In this document: positions 18,606-27,219 of the stretch, in pieces
Numbering within the stretch: position 1 is the first letter of the stretch
Layout: each line of letters begins with the position of its first letter
Assembly: GCF_001717955.1 (NCBI RefSeq)
Contig: NZ_CP014168.1
Location: forward strand, 2,761,501-2,825,500
Source: Sphingomonas panacis
Lineage (GTDB): Bacteria; Pseudomonadota; Alphaproteobacteria; Sphingomonadales; Sphingomonadaceae
Direction: 5' to 3'
DNA length: 64,000 nt
Notes under the pieces: model-generated
Told to the model about the DNA's origin: nothing
Databases searched by the model: none
The model's input: only the letters and a program-made list of their open reading frames with translations
Translations under genes and position numbers: made by a program

Positions 18606-19610
18606 TTACCAGAAGATATCGTAGACGGTATCGACGACCTGACCGGTGTAGATATCGACGAGCAGCGCATCGTTGTAATAGCGCACCCAGCGATACGGGC
18701 CGTAGGCCGGCGGCAGGCGATAGTAATCGGCGTTGTTGATCCAGTAATTCTGTCCGTACAGAATCGAGTCGAGCGTCAGACCGACGCCGAAGCGGCGATA
18801 GCCATAGCCCCAGCCGCTCGGCGCATAATAGCGCGGCAGCCGATAGATGCCGCGGTTGCTGTTGCGGAATGCGGAGTAATTGTAGCGATTGTCGCTGCGC
18901 CAGCCACGGTTCCAGTCTCTGCGATCATTGCCGTTACCGCGGTTCCAGTCGTTCCCGCGACCTTGCTGCCAGCCGCCGGGACGATCGTTGCCGCGCCCCT
19001 GCCAGTTGCCGGGGCGGTTGTCGCCGCGGCCTTGCTGCCAGCCACCCGGCCGGTCGTTCCCGCGCGGATCATTACCCTGCCAGCCGGGGCCGCCGGGGCG
19101 CGGCCGATCGCCACGGTCGCCCTGCCAGTTGCCGCCATTGCCGGGGCGATCACCACCACGATCGCTTTGCCAGCCGCGCCCGTCACCGCCGCGCCCGTCG
19201 CGGTCGCCACGATTGCCCTGCCAGCCGCCGCCGGGCGGTTGCGCCTGCGGCTGACCTTGCGGCTGCCCCTGCGGCTGGGCGCCGGGTTGCCGATCCGGCC
19301 GCGCGCCGGGCTGGCCCTGAAAGCCGCGTCCGTCACCGCGTCCGCCCTGATATTGCGGACGGTTGAAACCGTCGTTGCCGCGCCCCTGCCAGCGTTGCCC
19401 CTGCGGAGCCTGGGCCTGCGGCTGGGGCTGTGCCTGAGCGACGGGTTGCGGGCGAGCTTGTTGCGGCTCGCCCTGTGGCGGGCGCGGCTGCATCGGACGC
19501 TGACCATTGTCGCCACGGCCGCCGCGCCACTCGCGATGCTCCTGCGCGAACGCCGCTGCCGGCACCAGCGCCGAAGCCGCCATGATTGCCGCAAGCAGAT
19601 ACTTACGCAT
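18606..19610 (-). CDS. RcnB-like periplasmic protein with long low-complexity region
   Basis: 334 residues. Signal peptide 1-22 (LVPAAAFAQ). Residues about 25-240 are low-complexity Gln, Gly, Arg, Asp, Pro and Trp repeats (GNWQGDRGDRPRPGG-like units). The C-terminal 90 residues resemble the RcnB domain: YRLPRYYAPSGWGYGYRRFGVG, then a short segment ending in WVRYYNDALLVDIYTGQV. RcnB modulates nickel/cobalt efflux in E. coli; many sphingomonad homologues have no known role. The repeat-rich middle is probably disordered. Confidence 0.8.
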   Translation of the reverse strand: MRKYLLAAIMAASALVPAAAFAQEHREWRGGRGDNGQRPMQPRPPQGEPQQARPQPVAQAQPQPQAQAPQGQRWQGRGNDGFNRPQYQGGRGDGRGFQGQPGARPDRQPGAQPQGQPQGQPQAQPPGGGWQGNRGDRDGRGGDGRGWQSDRGGDRPGNGGNWQGDRGDRPRPGGPGWQGNDPRGNDRPGGWQQGRGDNRPGNWQGRGNDRPGGWQQGRGNDWNRGNGNDRRDWNRGWRSDNRYNYSAFRNSNRGIYRLPRYYAPSGWGYGYRRFGVGLTLDSILYGQNYWINNADYYRLPPAYGPYRWVRYYNDALLVDIYTGQVVDTVYDIFW

Positions 19611-19718
19611 CGAACCAACCCTCCAAAGAGCGGCCGAAGGATTCGCCGCTGTTACTGTGCTAATGCTCCATGCGCACTGAGCGTATTCTGAACTTCATTG
19701 ACAGCAACGCGAAAGCAT

Positions 19719-20261
19719 TCAGCGTTTGGCCGGGCCGAGCGCGGGCACGCGTCTTGCGGCTTCGTCGGGTGACGTGTCCGGCGATGCGCCGGCCTCGATC
19801 GTCTCGTCGCCGCGCTGCACCCGCGCCGCCTGCAACACCGCCTCCACCACACGCGGATACACGCCGCACCGGCACAGGTTGGTGATGGTCGCGCGAATCT
19901 CGTCTTCGCTCGGGTTGCGGGTCTTCTTGAGGAACACCGCCGCCGCCATCACCATGCCCGGGATGCAGAAGCCGCATTGCGTGACGTTCTTCGCCAGCCA
20001 CGCGAGTTGCACCGGATGCGACCGCTCGCGCGACAGACCTTCGATCGTCGTGACGAAGCTGCCTTCGATCGCGCCGATCGTCGTCTGGCACGCCTTCACG
20101 GCCTCACCATCGATATCGACGGTGCAGGCGCCGCAATCGCCGGTGCCGCAGCCATATTTGGCGCCGGTCAGGTTCGAGGCGTCGCGCAGCGCCCACAACA
20201 GCGGCGTCTTGGGGTCCATCCGATAGTGGACCGGCTGGTTGTTGACGGTGAAACGGGTCAT
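19719..20261 (-). CDS. 2Fe-2S subunit of a xanthine-dehydrogenase-family oxidoreductase (IorA-like), orphan
   Basis: 180 residues. Plant-type 2Fe-2S ligands C38, C43, C46 and C58, then the helical second-cluster domain with C96-x2-C99 and C130-x-C132. This is the small electron-transfer subunit of molybdenum hydroxylases (isoquinoline 1-oxidoreductase or aldehyde oxidase type). The catalytic molybdopterin subunit, normally the next gene, is absent on both sides. The C-terminal 30 residues are variable and acidic. It starts 61 bases from the divergent YgiD-like gene. Confidence 0.9.
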   Translation of the reverse strand: MTRFTVNNQPVHYRMDPKTPLLWALRDASNLTGAKYGCGTGDCGACTVDIDGEAVKACQTTIGAIEGSFVTTIEGLSRERSHPVQLAWLAKNVTQCGFCIPGMVMAAAVFLKKTRNPSEDEIRATITNLCRCGVYPRVVEAVLQAARVQRGDETIEAGASPDTSPDEAARRVPALGPAKR

Positions 20262-20346
20262 GGCGTGACGCTACCCCAAGCGCGCGCGTGGTGAAACGCG
20301 TCGTTTCCGTGGGGACGGCCTTGTGGGTACTGTGCCGCGGGGCGAT

Positions 20347-21156
20347 ATGCTGCGCATGACGCTTCCCACCCTGTTCATACCGCATGGCGGCGGCCCGTGT
20401 TTCTTCATGGACCCGGCCGGCGGGCCGCCCGATCCGATGTGGCAGGGGATGCAGGCGTATCTCGCCGGGCTGATCGCGTCGCTGCCCGAGCGGCCCAGCG
20501 CGATCCTGCTCGTCTCCGGCCATTGGGAGACGCGCGACGTGGCGGTGCATGTCGGGAACGGCCGGCCATTGCTGTACGATTATGGCGGGTTCCCGCCGCA
20601 CACCTATCATTTGCAATGGCCCGCGCCCGGCGCGCCCGATGTCGCGCGGCGCGCGGCGGCGCTGCTTGAGGCGGCGGGCTTCGCCACCAGCGAAGAGGCG
20701 GAGCGTGGCTGGGATCACGGCGTGTTCATCCCGATGATGGTGGCGGTGCCAGGCGCCGACATCCCGCTCGCGCAGATGGCGCTGCGCCACGATCTCGATC
20801 CGCGCGCGCATATCGCGATCGGCCGCGCGCTGGCGCCCTTGCGCGACGAGGGCGTGCTGATCGTCGGATCGGGCATGAGCTTCCACAATCTGCGCGCGCG
20901 CGGCCCACAGGTGACGCCGATCGCCGACCAATGGGATGCGGCGCTCACCGCCGCCGTCACCGATCCCGATCCGATCAAGCGCGCCGAGCGCGTCGCGCGC
21001 TGGCAAGAGCTGCCCTATGCCACGTTCGCCCACCCGCGCGAGGAACACCTGCTACCGCTGATGGTCGCGCTCGGCGCGGGCGGGGACGACGCGGCGGTGT
21101 GCGATTACCGCGATCACGTGATGGGGTGGGCGGTGTCCGGCTATCGGTTCGGGTAA
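20347..21156 (+). CDS. ygiD: DODA-type (class III extradiol) dioxygenase, YgiD-like
   Basis: 269 residues from the ATG at 20347; a GTG at 20323 and an ATG at 20356 are alternatives. Metal ligands typical of the LigB/DODA family: H13 in IPHGGG, H59 in SGHWE, H124 in WDHGVF, and H229/H234 in the HPREEHLLPL segment. The family cleaves catechol-type rings such as L-DOPA; many bacterial members have no known substrate. It diverges from the 2Fe-2S gene and is convergent with gcdH. Confidence 0.87.
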   Translation: MLRMTLPTLFIPHGGGPCFFMDPAGGPPDPMWQGMQAYLAGLIASLPERPSAILLVSGHWETRDVAVHVGNGRPLLYDYGGFPPHTYHLQWPAPGAPDVARRAAALLEAAGFATSEEAERGWDHGVFIPMMVAVPGADIPLAQMALRHDLDPRAHIAIGRALAPLRDEGVLIVGSGMSFHNLRARGPQVTPIADQWDAALTAAVTDPDPIKRAERVARWQELPYATFAHPREEHLLPLMVALGAGGDDAAVCDYRDHVMGWAVSGYRFG

Positions 21157-21199
21157 GTCCTCGTCACCCCAGCGAACGCTTGGGTGACGCGAGGCGGTC

Positions 21200-22384
21200 T
21201 TAAAACGCCGCGATTCCCGTGATCGCCCGCCCAAGGATCAGCGCATGCACGTCATGCGCGCCCTCATAGGTGTTGACCGTCTCGAGGTTCATCAGGTGGC
21301 GCATCACCTGATATTCGCCCGAAATGCCGTTGCCGCCGTGCATGTCGCGCGCCATCCGCGCGATATCGAGCGCCTTGCCGACATTGTTGCGCTTGACCAT
21401 CGAGACCATCTCGGGCGCGAACCGGCCCTCGTCCATCAACCGTCCGACGCGCAGGCTGGCCTGTAGCCCGAGCGCGATCTCGGTCTGCATGTCGGCGAGC
21501 TTCTTCTGGAACAATTGCGTCGCGGCGAGCGGCCGGCCGAACTGCTTGCGATCCAGCCCATATTGCCGTGCTGCGTGGAAACAGAATTCCGCCGCGCCGA
21601 GCGCGCCCCAACTGATCCCGTAGCGCGCGCGGTTGAGGCAGGAGAACGGCCCCTTCAGCCCGGACACTTCGGGGAGAAGCGCATCCTCGCCGACCTCGAC
21701 ATCCTCCAGCACGATGCCGCCGGTGATCGAGGCGCGCAGGCTGAGCTTGTTCTCGATCTTCGGCGTGGAAAGCCCGGCCATGCGGCGTTCCAGCACGAAG
21801 CCGCGGATCGCGCCGCCATGCGCATCGGACTTCGCCCAGACGACGAACACATCGGCGATCGGCGCGTTGGTGATCCACGTCTTCGCGCCCGACAGGCGGT
21901 AGCCGCCGTCGGTTTTCACCGCGCGCGTCGTCATGCCGGCTGGGTCCGAGCCGGCGTCGGGTTCGGTCAGCCCGAACGCGCCGATCCATTCGCCGCTGGC
22001 GAGGCGCGGCAGGTACTTCGTCTTCTGCGCTTCCGATCCGAACGCGAGGATCGGGTACATGACGAGGCTCGATTGCACCGACATCATTGAGCGATAGCCC
22101 GAGTCGATCCGCTCGACCTCGCGCGCGACGAGGCCGTAGGCGACATAGGATGCACCGACGCCGCCATATTGCTCCGGCACCGTCGCGCCGAGCAGCCCGA
22201 GCGCGCCCATCTCGCGGAAGATCTCGGGATCGGTCTGCTCGTCGCGGAAGGCCGCGAGGATGCGCGGCGCGAGCCGGTCGTCGGCATAAGCGCGCGCGGT
22301 ATCGCGGATCATCCGCTCGTCATCGTCGAGCTGATCGTCGAGGAAAAACGGGTCCGCCCAGTCGAAGGCGCTCATGCCGGCCAT
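21200..22384 (-). CDS. gcdH: Glutaryl-CoA dehydrogenase
   Basis: 394 residues, three-domain acyl-CoA dehydrogenase. The catalytic glutamate is E374 in [19 protein letters not shown], a tail typical of glutaryl-CoA dehydrogenases that both oxidise and decarboxylate glutaryl-CoA to crotonyl-CoA. FAD-binding segments LTEPDAGSD and WITNA are present. It functions in lysine/tryptophan breakdown. The start follows GGAGAG; an internal ATG three codons later is possible. It is monocistronic as far as can be seen. Confidence 0.93.
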   Translation of the reverse strand: MAGMSAFDWADPFFLDDQLDDDERMIRDTARAYADDRLAPRILAAFRDEQTDPEIFREMGALGLLGATVPEQYGGVGASYVAYGLVAREVERIDSGYRSMMSVQSSLVMYPILAFGSEAQKTKYLPRLASGEWIGAFGLTEPDAGSDPAGMTTRAVKTDGGYRLSGAKTWITNAPIADVFVVWAKSDAHGGAIRGFVLERRMAGLSTPKIENKLSLRASITGGIVLEDVEVGEDALLPEVSGLKGPFSCLNRARYGISWGALGAAEFCFHAARQYGLDRKQFGRPLAATQLFQKKLADMQTEIALGLQASLRVGRLMDEGRFAPEMVSMVKRNNVGKALDIARMARDMHGGNGISGEYQVMRHLMNLETVNTYEGAHDVHALILGRAITGIAAF

Positions 22385-22538
22385 TGGTTGCTCTCCATAT
22401 TCTTGGCTGCGGTCTTAGCGCGTCGGCGCCAAAAATCGAGCCGCCTGTCCTACGACGCGGCGCCTAGCCAGCCGTGACCGGATTTGCATAATGCGCTGGC
22501 CGGCAGTCTCGCCGGTATCTGACGGAAGGAGACGACCG

Positions 22539-22631
22539 ATGGAGTTCGGTCATCTTTGCGTCTTCCTTCTGGTATTGTTCGCTTTCGCGACCCTCGTCCT
22601 GAGGATCGTCGAAGTGGCACGCCGGAAGTAA
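22539..22631 (+). CDS. 30-residue putative membrane micro-protein
   Basis: ATG at 22539 preceded by an excellent ribosome site (AAGGAGA, six bases away). The translation is MEFGHLCVFLLVLFAFATLV followed by LRIVEVARRK: one hydrophobic helix of about 17 residues with a positively charged C-terminal tail, so a single-pass membrane peptide with its tail inside is plausible. It sits in the 410-base gap between gcdH and mtnP, transcribed opposite to both. A hairpin follows at 22676. Too short for homology to be judged by eye. Confidence 0.55.
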   Translation: MEFGHLCVFLLVLFAFATLVLRIVEVARRK

Positions 22632-22675
22632 CGCAACGGGCGGGGGGCGTGCTACAACGCGTCCCCCAAACGAGT

Positions 22676-22705
22676 GAAGCCCGGCCGCTACAACGACCGG
22701 GCTTC
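22676..22705. terminator. Hairpin downstream of the micro-ORF
   Basis: Nine-base perfect stem (GAAGCCCGG / CCGGGCTTC) with a 12-base loop, 44 bases after the stop of the 30-residue ORF and between it and mtnP. No strong T-run on either side, so terminator status is likely but not certain. Confidence 0.55.
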
Positions 22706-22794
22706 GTATCTCGACGGAAGATAGCCGATGGACTTCGGCGCCGCCAATATAGTGAAATCTGGCGTCGCGATCAATATGCGCGCGCTCCGCCGCG

Positions 22795-23664
22795 TCAGCG
22801 CCCGAGCACGCGCGCCATGATCTTGTCGAGCTTGGCGAGCAGAGCGGGATCGCGCGCTTCGGGGGCGGTGATGAGTGCCTGATCGAGCACGGTGTCGAGC
22901 GGCGAGGGCGCGCGCTCGGGCGGGAGCGCTTCCACGAACGCGGCCACCGTCTTGCGGGCGATCTCGCCGTTGGCGTGCATCTGCTTGATGACCTCGCTCA
23001 CCTCGACATGCGCCTCGCTCTCGCGCCAGCAATCATAATCGGTGACCATGCCGATCAGCGCGTAGGGAATCTCCGCCTCACGCGCGAGCTTGGCCTCGGG
23101 CATCGCGGTCATGCCGATCACGTCGGCGCCCCATTGCCGGTACAGCAGGCTTTCCGCGCGCGACGAGAATTGCGGGCCCTCCATCGCGATATAGGTCGCG
23201 CCGGCGGCGGCCGTACCACCCGCCGCCGTCACCGCCGCAGCGGCGAGGCTCGACAGGCGCGGACAGGTCGGCTCGGCCATCGAGACATGCGCGACCATGC
23301 CGGTGCCGAAGAAGCTCGATGCACGCGCCACCGTCCGGTCGATGAACTGGTCGACGATCACGAACTTGCCCGGCTCCAGCTCTTCCTGAAGGCTGCCGAT
23401 CGAGGAAATCGCGAGGATGTCGGTCACGCCGCTGCGCTTGAGCGCGTCGATATTGGCGCGCGCGTTCAACTCGGACGGGCTGATCCGGTGGCCCCGGCCG
23501 TGGCGCGGCAGGAAGACGAGATCGACATCGCCGATCGTGCCGAACAGCAGTTCGTCTGAGGGATCGCCCCACGGCGTCTCGACGCGCCGCCATTCGGCGT
23601 TGCGCAGGCCGTCGATCGCGTACAGGCCCGAGCCGCCGATGATGCCGATCGTCCATTTGGTCAT
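22795..23664 (-). CDS. mtnP: S-methyl-5'-thioadenosine phosphorylase
   Basis: 289 residues. Opens with the purine nucleoside phosphorylase-II pattern IGIIGGSGLY; contains the phosphate-binding FLPRHGRGHRISPSELNARAN, the substrate-site MEGPQFSSRAES and the D-x-D loop VTDYDCW. It phosphorolyses methylthioadenosine to adenine and methylthioribose-1-phosphate in methionine salvage. No mtnA or mtnK is in the window. Confidence 0.95.
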   Translation of the reverse strand: MTKWTIGIIGGSGLYAIDGLRNAEWRRVETPWGDPSDELLFGTIGDVDLVFLPRHGRGHRISPSELNARANIDALKRSGVTDILAISSIGSLQEELEPGKFVIVDQFIDRTVARASSFFGTGMVAHVSMAEPTCPRLSSLAAAAVTAAGGTAAAGATYIAMEGPQFSSRAESLLYRQWGADVIGMTAMPEAKLAREAEIPYALIGMVTDYDCWRESEAHVEVSEVIKQMHANGEIARKTVAAFVEALPPERAPSPLDTVLDQALITAPEARDPALLAKLDKIMARVLGR

Positions 23665-23764
23665 TGGTCGTATTCCCTGCTTTGCGATCTCAACTCGCCC
23701 TGACCGAAATTAACGGGTGAGCGCAAGGTTTTCGCCTTCGCACGAGCGCGAAAACACCTTCACT

Positions 23765-23971
23765 CCGTTCGTGCTGAGTAGAGACCGAGTAGGTGCGCAG
23801 CACCGTATCGAGATGAGCAGGTGAACATGCCCTCGGCATGTTCAGGATCATCCGGGGGATGATCCGACCTGCTCATCGTATCGAAGCACAGGTCATCGCT
23901 CGGGGCCTGCCCTTCGATACACGACCTCGATACGCCCTGCGGGCTACTCGGCCGTTACTCAGGGCGAACGG
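23765..23971. repeat. Nested inverted-repeat element with cloverleaf-like core
   Basis: A 207-base element whose ends (CCGTTCG at 23765 and CGAACGG at 23971) are those of the smaller palindromic repeats in this window. The core has an 11-base outer stem (23812-23822 with 23867-23877) enclosing two perfect 9-base hairpins (23823-23843 and 23845-23865). The flanks also pair imperfectly (CCGAGTAG, CGTATCGAG). It fills most of the mtnP to AlkA-like gap; no gene is inside. Confidence 0.85.
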
Positions 23972-23995
23972 CGGAAAGAAATACGAACGGGGCGC

Positions 23996-24655
23996 TCAAA
24001 TAACCTGCATATCGCTGCCATAATGGTGCCACGCGAAGATCGCGAGCGCGCCGCGGTGCGGGCGCCACTCTTCCGCCAGTTTGCGCAGCAGCTTTTCGCT
24101 GGGCCGCGTTTCATGGCCGAGCAGCCGGCCGATCTCGATCTGCACGGCGAGGTCGCCCGCCGGCCAGATGTCGGTGCGCCCTTCCGCGAACAGCAGGTAA
24201 ATCTCCGCCGACCAGCGGCCGATGCCCTTGATCCGCACCAGCGCCGCGATCGCGTCCTCGTCATCTGCGGGGAGATGATCGAGGTCGAGTCGACCGCTCG
24301 TCACCTCTTCGGCGAGGCTGCGCGCATAGCTCGCCTTCTGGCGCGACAGGCCGGCCTCGCGGAGTTGTTCGTCGCTCGCGCGGGTGATCGTCGCCGGATC
24401 GGTGACGTCGCCCGCTACGATCGCGAGCTTGCGCCACACCGCTTCGGCGGCATGCGTGCTGACCTGCTGGCCTAGGATGGTACGCAGCAACGTGGCATAG
24501 CCACGCTCGCGGATGCGCGGCTCGGGATAGCCGGCGCGGAGGATTGCGGCGGCGAACGCCGGCTCGATTTCGCCAAGCGCATCGAGGCCGCTGCGAAGTT
24601 GCTCGGCACTCAGGCCCACAGGCACGTCCTTGCGTTGGCGGGGACGGCGCGGCAT
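23996..24655 (-). CDS. DNA-3-methyladenine glycosylase 2-like (HhH-GPD)
   Basis: 219 residues from the ATG at 24655; the open frame beyond has no family similarity. Contains the helix-hairpin-helix VRIKGIGRWSAEIYL and the catalytic aspartate D168 in PAGDLAVQ, the AlkA signature. Removes alkylated bases such as 3-methyladenine in base-excision repair. Shorter than E. coli AlkA because the N-terminal domain is missing, as in many bacteria. Divergent from the ferredoxin gene with a 33-base gap. Confidence 0.9.
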   Translation of the reverse strand: MPRRPRQRKDVPVGLSAEQLRSGLDALGEIEPAFAAAILRAGYPEPRIRERGYATLLRTILGQQVSTHAAEAVWRKLAIVAGDVTDPATITRASDEQLREAGLSRQKASYARSLAEEVTSGRLDLDHLPADDEDAIAALVRIKGIGRWSAEIYLLFAEGRTDIWPAGDLAVQIEIGRLLGHETRPSEKLLRKLAEEWRPHRGALAIFAWHHYGSDMQVI

Positions 24656-24688
24656 GGCAGCGCAGCAAAACCCCGAAGGAGGAAATGG

Positions 24689-25006
24689 ATGCCCAAGCTT
24701 ATCGTCGTGACCCGCGAAGGGGAAGAACGCGCGCTCGACGGACAGGTCGGCCATAGTGTGATGGAGATCATTCGCGACGCCGGCATCGATGAACTCCTGG
24801 CTCTCTGTGGCGGGTGCTGCTCGTGCGCGACGTGCCACGTCCATGTCGACCCGGAATTTGCGGCCAAACTGCCCGCGATGAGCGCAGACGAGGATGACCT
24901 GCTCGATTCGACCAACGACCGCGACGCGACCTCGCGGCTGTCGTGCCAGTTGCCGTTCAGCGAAGAGCTCGACGGGCTGCGTGTAAGGATTGCCGAGGAG
25001 GACTGA
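24689..25006 (+). CDS. 2Fe-2S ferredoxin, adrenodoxin/FdxB type
   Basis: 105 residues, start after AGGAGG. Cluster ligands follow the adrenodoxin pattern C40-x5-C46-x2-C49 and C86; C43 and C44 are extra cysteines in the same loop. The acidic helix after the cluster (MSADEDDLLDS) is the partner-docking region of this group. It usually transfers electrons to P450s or to Fe-S assembly or heme A synthesis enzymes. None is adjacent. The FAD reductase at 12204 is a candidate donor. Confidence 0.92.
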   Translation: MPKLIVVTREGEERALDGQVGHSVMEIIRDAGIDELLALCGGCCSCATCHVHVDPEFAAKLPAMSADEDDLLDSTNDRDATSRLSCQLPFSEELDGLRVRIAEED

Positions 25007-25055
25007 CGGGTAGAGGCGCGTAATACGCGCCGGTGCGGCAACGCCGCACTACCCG
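25007..25055. repeat. Three-way-junction-like palindromic element
   Basis: An outer stem (CGGGTA at 25007, TACCCG at 25050) encloses two perfect 7-base hairpins: GGCGCGT/ACGCGCC at 25015-25031 and GTGCGGC/GCCGCAC at 25033-25049. It begins at the base directly after the ferredoxin stop codon, so it could protect or terminate that transcript. Downstream, another 9-base hairpin core GCCGACGGCTTTGCCGTCGG follows near 25090. Confidence 0.8.
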
Positions 25056-25132
25056 GCACGGCCGGCGGGTCGGCGCCTGCCGCCGAACCCGGCCGACGGC
25101 TTTGCCGTCGGCGCACGACCCTATACCAAAAG

Positions 25133-25213
25133 CCGTTCGTGCTGAGCTTGTCGAAGCACGTGCACGGGACCGAGCGCTTGAGGCACGTGCTTCGACAAGC
25201 TCAGCACGAACGG
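25133..25213. repeat. CCGTTCG-type palindromic repeat between convergent genes
   Basis: Arms of 31 bases at 25133-25163 and 25183-25213 (core CTGAGCTTGTCGAAGCACGT) are perfect reverse complements. It lies between the ferredoxin and the lipoprotein gene, which converge. Confidence 0.92.
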
Positions 25214-25258
25214 AGTGGGTTACGGGGTCGCCCGCACCCACCCCCACATCCAGTCAGT

Positions 25259-25918
25259 TCAGCCCTTCTTCTCGGGCGCGATCGTGATCTTCACCGTCTC
25301 GCCCGAATTGCCGGGGAAGCCGGTGAACATCGCCTCGACGAGACGCGGCACCAGATAGGGCAGGTCGTCGGTGCGCGACTGCGCCTTGGCGGTGCCCTCG
25401 AACACGTGCGCGCCGGTGTCGGAGCGTTCGATCGTCACCATCAGCTCGCTGGTGTAGACGGTGTAGCTCGACACGTCTGGGCCGAAGCCGCCGCCCCACA
25501 TGAACGGATCGTTGAAGCCAAAGGCGAAGCGGCTGCGGCCATAATAGCCCCAGCGCGGCCCACCCCAGCCACCATAACCGCCGCCCCAGCCACCATATCC
25601 ACCATAGCCGCCGCCGAAGCCGGGCGTGGTGACGGTGCGTTCGCGGCCATGATCGACATCATAGGCGACCTTCACAACCAGATCGGCCGGAGCGCCCTGC
25701 GCGGGGCGATAGCCCTGCTGCGCGAGTTTGCCCGAGACGAGGCTGGCATATTGGCTGAACTCAAGACCGCCGCGCAGGTTGGGATCAGCCGGCTGGATCA
25801 CGAAGGTCTGGCCGGTCGATGGCGCGAGCTGCTGGAAGCGCGATACCTTCGCTGCGAACGGCTGGGCGCAACCGCCCAGCGCGAGCAGCGCGGCGGCAGC
25901 GAAAGGAAACATCTTCAT
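25259..25918 (-). CDS. DUF4136-type lipoprotein
   Basis: 219 residues, start at ATG 25918. Lipobox LGGC (Cys17). The body matches the small DUF4136 lipoprotein pattern: an early strand FVIQPADPN, then LAQQGYRPAQGAPADLVVKVAYD, and a C-terminal segment ending with LVEAMFTGFPGNSG. A Gly/Tyr/Trp-rich stretch at about 100-130 interrupts the domain. Predicted outer-membrane-anchored, function unknown. Confidence 0.78.
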   Translation of the reverse strand: MKMFPFAAAALLALGGCAQPFAAKVSRFQQLAPSTGQTFVIQPADPNLRGGLEFSQYASLVSGKLAQQGYRPAQGAPADLVVKVAYDVDHGRERTVTTPGFGGGYGGYGGWGGGYGGWGGPRWGYYGRSRFAFGFNDPFMWGGGFGPDVSSYTVYTSELMVTIERSDTGAHVFEGTAKAQSRTDDLPYLVPRLVEAMFTGFPGNSGETVKITIAPEKKG

Positions 25919-26045
25919 GATTTCACGACCTTGCTGGAGACGGCATTGTATCTGCACTGCCAGATGGCCCCTGAATAGCGCTTGAACAAGACGCTGCCTA
26001 GAGACGGATCGCGCGGGAGATTCGATCGATGGCATGGCCTCCCTG

Positions 26046-26127
26046 CCGTTCGCCCTGAGCTTATCGAAGGGCGTGCCACGCATCTCAGCATTTGCGGCAC
26101 GTGCTTCGACAAGCTCAGCACGAACGG
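26046..26127. repeat. CCGTTCG-type palindromic repeat, divergent arms
   Basis: Left arm from 26046 and right arm ending at 26127 share the CCGTTCG...CGAACGG ends and the CTGAGCTT.TCGAAG core but differ at several positions. A further half element (CTCGACTTCGCTCGACACGA) follows at about 26146-26169. It lies upstream of the lipoprotein and downstream of trpS. Confidence 0.8.
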
Positions 26128-26199
26128 TTTTGGCGGCCATATCTCTCGACTTCGCTCGACACGAACGGTCGGGGGAGCGACACGGATAAACGGGCGCGC

Positions 26200-27204
26200 C
26201 TACAGATGCAGCCCGACCGCCTCCTGCGCGGCGCGCAGGGTCGGCGCGGCGAGCGCCGTTGCCTTGGCCGCACCGTGCGCAAGCGCCGCCGCGACCGCAG
26301 GCCGGTCGCCGAGCAGCGCGGTCAGCCGGTCGCGAACGGGCGCGAGCGTCGCGATGGCGAGATCGGCGAGCGCGGGCTTGAACGCGCCGAAGCCTTTGCC
26401 GGCATGTTCGGCAAGCACCGCATCCGGCTTCACGCCGGCAAGCGCGGCGTAGATCGTCACCAGATTGAGCGCCTCGGCGCGGCCTTCCAGCCCGGCGACC
26501 GTCTCGGGCAGCACGTCGGCGTCGCTCTTGGCCTTGCGCAGCTTGCCCGCGATCACGTCGTCGCTGTCGATCAGGTTGATGCGCGAGGCGTCCGACGGAT
26601 CGGACTTGGACATCTTCACCGATCCGTCGCGCAAGCTCATGATGCGCGGCGCCGCCTTGGAGATCAGCGGCTCGGGCAGCGGGAACAGATCGACGCCGAA
26701 ATCGCCGTTGAACTTGGTGGCGATGTCGCGCGCGAGTTCGAGATGCTGCTTCTGGTCATGTCCGACCGGAACGTGAGTCGCCTTGTAGAGCAGCACGTCG
26801 GCGGCCTGCAGCACGGGATAGGTGAACAAGGCGACCGACTGGGTCTCGCCGCTCTTGCCGGCCTTGTCCTTCCACTGAGTCATGCGGTTGAGCCAGCCCA
26901 TGCGGGCGGTGCCGCTCAGCAGCCAGTTCAGCTCGGTGTGCGCGGGCACGCGCGCCTGGTTGAACAGGATCGACCGCGCGGGATCGATCCCGCAGGCGAG
27001 CAGCGTGGCGGCCATCTCGACCGTGTTGGCGTGAAGCTCGGCCGCGACCACCGGCTGCGACAGCGCGTGCAGATCGGCGAGGAAGAACAGGCAGGTGTCG
27101 TCCGGCCCCATCGCGTCCTGCATGGCGACCCACTGCTTGATCGCGCCGAGGTAATTGCCGAGGTGAAGGTTGCCGGTGGGCTGGATGCCGGAAACGATGC
27201 GCAT
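26200..27204 (-). CDS. trpS: Tryptophanyl-tRNA synthetase
   Basis: 334 residues, usual length. Class I signature PTGNLHLGNYLGA near the N-terminus and the KMSKS loop (VKMSKSDPSD) near residue 195. Charges tRNA-Trp. Starts 15 bases after the murJ stop in the order secB-murJ-trpS on the minus strand. Confidence 0.97.
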   Translation of the reverse strand: MRIVSGIQPTGNLHLGNYLGAIKQWVAMQDAMGPDDTCLFFLADLHALSQPVVAAELHANTVEMAATLLACGIDPARSILFNQARVPAHTELNWLLSGTARMGWLNRMTQWKDKAGKSGETQSVALFTYPVLQAADVLLYKATHVPVGHDQKQHLELARDIATKFNGDFGVDLFPLPEPLISKAAPRIMSLRDGSVKMSKSDPSDASRINLIDSDDVIAGKLRKAKSDADVLPETVAGLEGRAEALNLVTIYAALAGVKPDAVLAEHAGKGFGAFKPALADLAIATLAPVRDRLTALLGDRPAVAAALAHGAAKATALAAPTLRAAQEAVGLHL

Positions 27205-27219
27205 GAAATCTCTCGAATG

